From assembly GCA_030669775.1 (NCBI GenBank), contig DAOVCZ010000064.1, forward strand, positions 1 to 8,874: 8,874 nt of DNA, in the 5' to 3' direction. Below the pieces are notes generated by a model. It saw only the letters and a list, made by a program, of their open reading frames with translations, was not told the origin of the DNA and made no database searches. Origin of the DNA: Chloroflexota bacterium. Its GTDB lineage: Bacteria; Chloroflexota; Anaerolineae; Anaerolineales; UBA4823. Below are positions 6,356 to 8,874 of this stretch, piece after piece. Both the position numbers and the translations under genes were made by a program. Every line of letters begins with the position of its first letter. The stretch's first letter is position 1.

Positions 6356-7369
6356 TCATACCAGAGGTAAATTACGCTTTATCTTCGGGTAAACGTTCGC
6401 ATCGAGTGCGATCGCAGCTCCCTCTGCGATACAGGTTAAGGGATTATCAACCAGATATGCCGGCACCCCTAGCTCCTTAGTCATTAAACGATCAATTCCC
6501 GGAAGTGAAGCCCCTCCACCACAGATCGCCACACCTCGGTCGATAATGTCGGAGACCAGCTCCGGTGGAGTCTTCTCTAATACTTTTCGGGCTGTTTCCA
6601 CAAATCTCTTTAACGGGTCTGTTAGCGCTTCAAGAATATCATCGTTCGTTAGGTTAAGGGAGCGTGGTAATCCGCTTACTTGATCTTGAGCCTGGATCTC
6701 AATACTTCTCTCCTCTTCTTGACGGACAGCAGTCCCAAGATTGAGTTTAACCCGTTCCGCAGTTGCTGAGCCAATGATCAACCCGTACTTCTTGCGCACG
6801 TGGGAGATGATCGCTTCATCCAAATGCATTCCCCCAACCCTCAGCGATTCTGCAGCCACGATGCCGTACATCGCCAGGACAGCCGCCTGGGTTGTCCCTG
6901 CACCTAAACATAAAACCATGTTCCCTGAAGGAGTTCCAATAGGCAGATCCATACCCAATGCAGCAGCAAATGGCTGCTGCACTAAAAACGCCTCTCTGGT
7001 CCCCGCCTGCAAAATCGCTTCATGTACCGCGCGACTCTCGACGCTGGTCACTCCTAAGGGGACCGTTATCATCACCTTTGGTCGAAAAAAACGGTTCGAT
7101 CCGCTGACCTTGCGGATAAAGTATTCAAGCAGTTTCTCAGTGATTTCGTAATCAGCGATCACACCGTTTTGCATCGGCCGAGCGACCTCGATCGATTCTG
7201 GCACTCTGCCCAGCATATTTTGAGCTTCTTCTCCCACAGAAACGATCTTTTGCTCGTCAACAGCTATGGCAACAACGGTCGGTTCTTCCAGCAGCAGCTT
7301 ATCACCCGCCACAATACGGGTATACATTGTGCCGAGATCAATCCCCAGATCTTTTGAAAAAACAGCCAT
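6356..7369 (-). CDS. MreB/Mbl-family actin homologue with altered nucleotide site
   Basis: This is an actin-fold protein of the MreB family (337 residues, normal length), expected to form filaments under the membrane that guide cell-wall synthesis. Preserved signatures are IDLGT (10-14, phosphate 1), VMITVPLGVTSVESRA, the RVGGMHLDEAI and GSATAERVKLNLG stretches, LTNDDILEAL, PPELVSDIIDRG and the adenosine motif CGGGASLPGIDRL (283-295). Departures from typical MreB are concentrated in the active site. The LIEEPMAAAIG segment is LVQQPFAAALG (129-139), so the Glu recalled as catalytic is Gln. DIGGGTTE is CLGAGTTQ (154-161), replacing both acidic residues. The usual LGTANT is LGTMYT. ATP may bind while hydrolysis is weakened. 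The gene starts 3 bases after the atpC stop with no good ribosome binding site, suggesting translational coupling. It may be a paralogue of a main mreB elsewhere; I therefore give no symbol. Confidence 0.9.
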   Translation of the reverse strand: MAVFSKDLGIDLGTMYTRIVAGDKLLLEEPTVVAIAVDEQKIVSVGEEAQNMLGRVPESIEVARPMQNGVIADYEITEKLLEYFIRKVSGSNRFFRPKVMITVPLGVTSVESRAVHEAILQAGTREAFLVQQPFAAALGMDLPIGTPSGNMVLCLGAGTTQAAVLAMYGIVAAESLRVGGMHLDEAIISHVRKKYGLIIGSATAERVKLNLGTAVRQEEERSIEIQAQDQVSGLPRSLNLTNDDILEALTDPLKRFVETARKVLEKTPPELVSDIIDRGVAICGGGASLPGIDRLMTKELGVPAYLVDNPLTCIAEGAAIALDANVYPKIKRNLPLV

Positions 7370-7372
7370 AGC

Positions 7373-7828
7373 CTAATCGGTTTCGGTCTGGCTCATTGTT
7401 GGCATCCGACTTCGCTTCCCACCTCTGAACCGGCGAACAGCTTCCAATCTTAAATTCGATCGCCTGAGAGCGGCCTCCAATTTAAGGTATGAATCTGTAT
7501 CCCCCGGTGGACCCTCTTTGAGTAAATCTTCCGCTCTCTTTCTGGCTTCCTCCGCCCGGGAGACGTCTATTTCCGCCACGTTTTCCGCGCTATCTGCCAG
7601 CACCGTGATTAAATCAGGCTGCACCTCAACAACCCCTCCTGCTACAGTGAAGACCTCTTCCTCACCTTTCTGGCGAACTTTAAGAATACCAAATTTTAAG
7701 GTTGAAAGCAGTGGTGCATGGTTTGGTAAGATCCCCATTTCCCCGGCCGTGCCGGGGATAACCACGATGTCCGCATCCCCTTCCCATACCATGCGGTCTT
7801 GCGAGACAATTTCACATCGAATTGGCAT
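7373..7828 (-). CDS. atpC: F1Fo-ATP synthase epsilon subunit
   Basis: The epsilon subunit is part of the F1 central stalk; it couples rotation to catalysis and inhibits ATP hydrolysis. The protein has 151 residues, slightly long for the family (about 130-140). The N-terminal beta-sandwich (1 to about 85) contains the signatures VIPGTAGEMGILPNHAPLLS (23-42) and VAGGVVEV. The C-terminal helices follow at about 87-135. IDVSRA at 87-92 matches the I/L-D-x-x-R-A motif known from ATP-binding epsilon subunits such as Bacillus PS3, so regulation by ATP level is plausible. The end is unusual: a basic stretch RRFRGGKRSR (132-141) and a short polar tail. AGAGGA overlaps the atpD stop codon and lies about 6 bases before the ATG. 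The 9-base gap to atpD and the 3-base gap to the mreB-like gene show one operon. Confidence 0.95.
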   Translation of the reverse strand: MPIRCEIVSQDRMVWEGDADIVVIPGTAGEMGILPNHAPLLSTLKFGILKVRQKGEEEVFTVAGGVVEVQPDLITVLADSAENVAEIDVSRAEEARKRAEDLLKEGPPGDTDSYLKLEAALRRSNLRLEAVRRFRGGKRSRMPTMSQTETD

Positions 7829-7837
7829 TGGATCCTC

Positions 7838-8874
7838 TTATGCAGAAAGCGCTGCAGCTTTTTCAACCGCTTCGTCGATTGTTCCAACCATCATGAAAGC
7901 CTGCTCTGGTAGATCGTCATGCATCCCATCCAGGATCTCGCGGAAACCGCGTACCGTCTCCTTGAGGGTGACATATCGACCTTCCAAACCAGTGAATTGC
8001 TGGGCGACAAACATTGGCTGAGAGAAGAATCGTTCGATCTTGCGTGCTCGAGATACGATCAATTTATCATCTTCGCTTAACTCGTCCACACCCAGGATGG
8101 CGATGATATCCTGCAGGTCTTTATAACGCTGGAGAACCAACTGGACTTCTCTTGCGGTCTCATAGTGATCTTCACCGACGACCATCGGATCCAGAATTCG
8201 GGATGTTGAAGCTAATGGATCCACAGCCGGGTAAATTCCCTTTTCCACGATCGACCGCTCCAGAGCGATTGTTGCATCCAGGTGGGTGAACGTGGCGACA
8301 GGTGCCGGATCTGAATAATCATCCGCAGGTACATATACCGCCTGCATCGAAGTAATCGATCCTAGCCGCGTGGAAGTGATCCGTTCCTGTAGTTCTCCCA
8401 TTTCCGTTGCCAGGGTTGGCTGATAACCTACTGCAGATGGCATGCGACCCAGCAATGCAGAGACCTCTGAGCCCGACATGCTGAAGCGGTAGATATTATC
8501 AATGAACAAAAGCACATCGCGACCCTGGTCTCGGAAATACTCCGACATCGATAGAGCTGACAGGGCAACACGCAGCCGCACACCAGGTGGCTCATTCATC
8601 TGACCGTATACCATCACTGTATCTTTCATCACGCCAGATTCAAGCATTTCGCGCAGCAGCTGCGTCCCTTCTCGGGTTCGCTCACCAACTCCCGCAAACA
8701 CAGAATTTCCTTGGTGAACGGTAGCAATGGAGCGAATCAATTCCTGAATAATGATCGTTTTACCTACACCGGCTCCACCGAAGATGCCGGTTTTGCCGCC
8801 TTTCGTGAAGGGGGCGATCAGGTCAATCACCTTCAATCCAGTCTCAAATAGTTCAACTCGCGTGGATTGTTCGG
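7838..8874 (-). CDS. atpD: F1Fo-ATP synthase beta subunit (5' end missing)
   Basis: The beta subunit is the catalytic subunit of F1; it makes ATP from ADP and phosphate, driven by rotation of the stalk. The frame is open to the window edge. Before the TTG-encoded Leu at 8836-8834 it continues as EQSTRVELFETG, the normal beta sequence, so that TTG is internal and 344 residues are visible of the usual 460-480. Seen in visible numbering are Walker A GGAGVGKT (32-39), GERTREG with the catalytic Glu (62-68), GQMNEPPG (90-97), Walker B VLLFIDN (120-126), VSALLGRMPSAVGYQPTL and DELSEDDK (263-270). After GERTREG the usual Asn-Asp is Thr-Gln, a small departure. The C-terminus is complete. The missing part is the N-terminal beta-barrel and early nucleotide domain. 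It is the first visible gene of the operon atpD-atpC-mreB-like. Confidence 0.97.
   Translation of the reverse strand, partial: EQSTRVELFETGLKVIDLIAPFTKGGKTGIFGGAGVGKTIIIQELIRSIATVHQGNSVFAGVGERTREGTQLLREMLESGVMKDTVMVYGQMNEPPGVRLRVALSALSMSEYFRDQGRDVLLFIDNIYRFSMSGSEVSALLGRMPSAVGYQPTLATEMGELQERITSTRLGSITSMQAVYVPADDYSDPAPVATFTHLDATIALERSIVEKGIYPAVDPLASTSRILDPMVVGEDHYETAREVQLVLQRYKDLQDIIAILGVDELSEDDKLIVSRARKIERFFSQPMFVAQQFTGLEGRYVTLKETVRGFREILDGMHDDLPEQAFMMVGTIDEAVEKAAALSA

Noticed and set aside
2169..6413. GCGATCGC octamers resembling cyanobacterial HIP1
   Set aside because: I found only two copies, one in the RRM gene and one near 6406. HIP1-rich genomes would show many more in 8.9 kb.
6238..6480. 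Reading frame on the + strand downstream of rex
   Set aside because: It starts inside the terminator region, runs over the 3' end of the opposite-strand mreB-like gene and has no ribosome binding site or recognisable domain.
6959..6981. Strong 9-bp inverted repeat (TGCAGCAGC / GCTGCTGCA) inside the mreB-like gene
   Set aside because: It is explained by the codons for Gln-Gln-Pro-Phe-Ala-Ala-Ala, is internal to a conserved coding segment and has no T-tract.

Overview
The window looks like a chromosomal segment from a Gram-positive-type or deep-branching bacterium, most plausibly Chloroflexota (Anaerolineae-like). The grounds are a Rex redox repressor, an obgE-nadD pair, an MreB-family gene fused tightly to the end of an F1Fo-ATP synthase operon, and a lipoprotein carrying a W-x-D-x-C-L-G / G-Y-R-V pattern that I recall from that phylum. 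The assignment is inference; no rRNA or other direct marker is present. Base composition and coding style look uniform, and I see no insertion sequence, integrase, tRNA, CRISPR array or other sign of recent transfer.

Left part (1-3333, + strand). The 3' part of an MFS exporter gene is followed by a strong intrinsic terminator. Next comes a two-gene unit: a SlyD-type FKBP prolyl isomerase with a His-rich tail, and a small RRM RNA-binding protein. This unit has its own promoter and ends in a second strong terminator. After about 280 bases without a gene there is a small secreted lipoprotein of unknown function.

Middle (3444-6214). nadD and obgE lie on the - strand as an obgE-nadD operon, convergent with the lipoprotein gene. 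obgE is divergent from rex. The 216-base obgE-rex spacer holds an extended -10 promoter for obgE, a Rex-type operator (TTGTG-N8-CACAA) over the probable rex promoter, and three ATTGT repeats spaced exactly 11 bp. This suggests Rex autoregulation. NAD synthesis (NadD) and NADH sensing (Rex) sit back to back.

Right part (6263-8874, - strand). A bidirectional terminator separates rex from the end of an ATP synthase operon read right to left: atpD (5' part outside the window), atpC, then an mreB-like gene only 3 bases after the atpC stop. The MreB-like protein keeps the actin fold signatures but has lost several acidic active-site residues (EEP is QQP; the phosphate-2 Asp is Cys and its Glu is Gln). 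This is the most interesting item here.

Overall the region is mostly housekeeping. I find no clear new multi-gene system. The items worth follow-up are the degenerate MreB paralogue coupled to the ATP synthase operon and the architecture of the rex-obgE control region.
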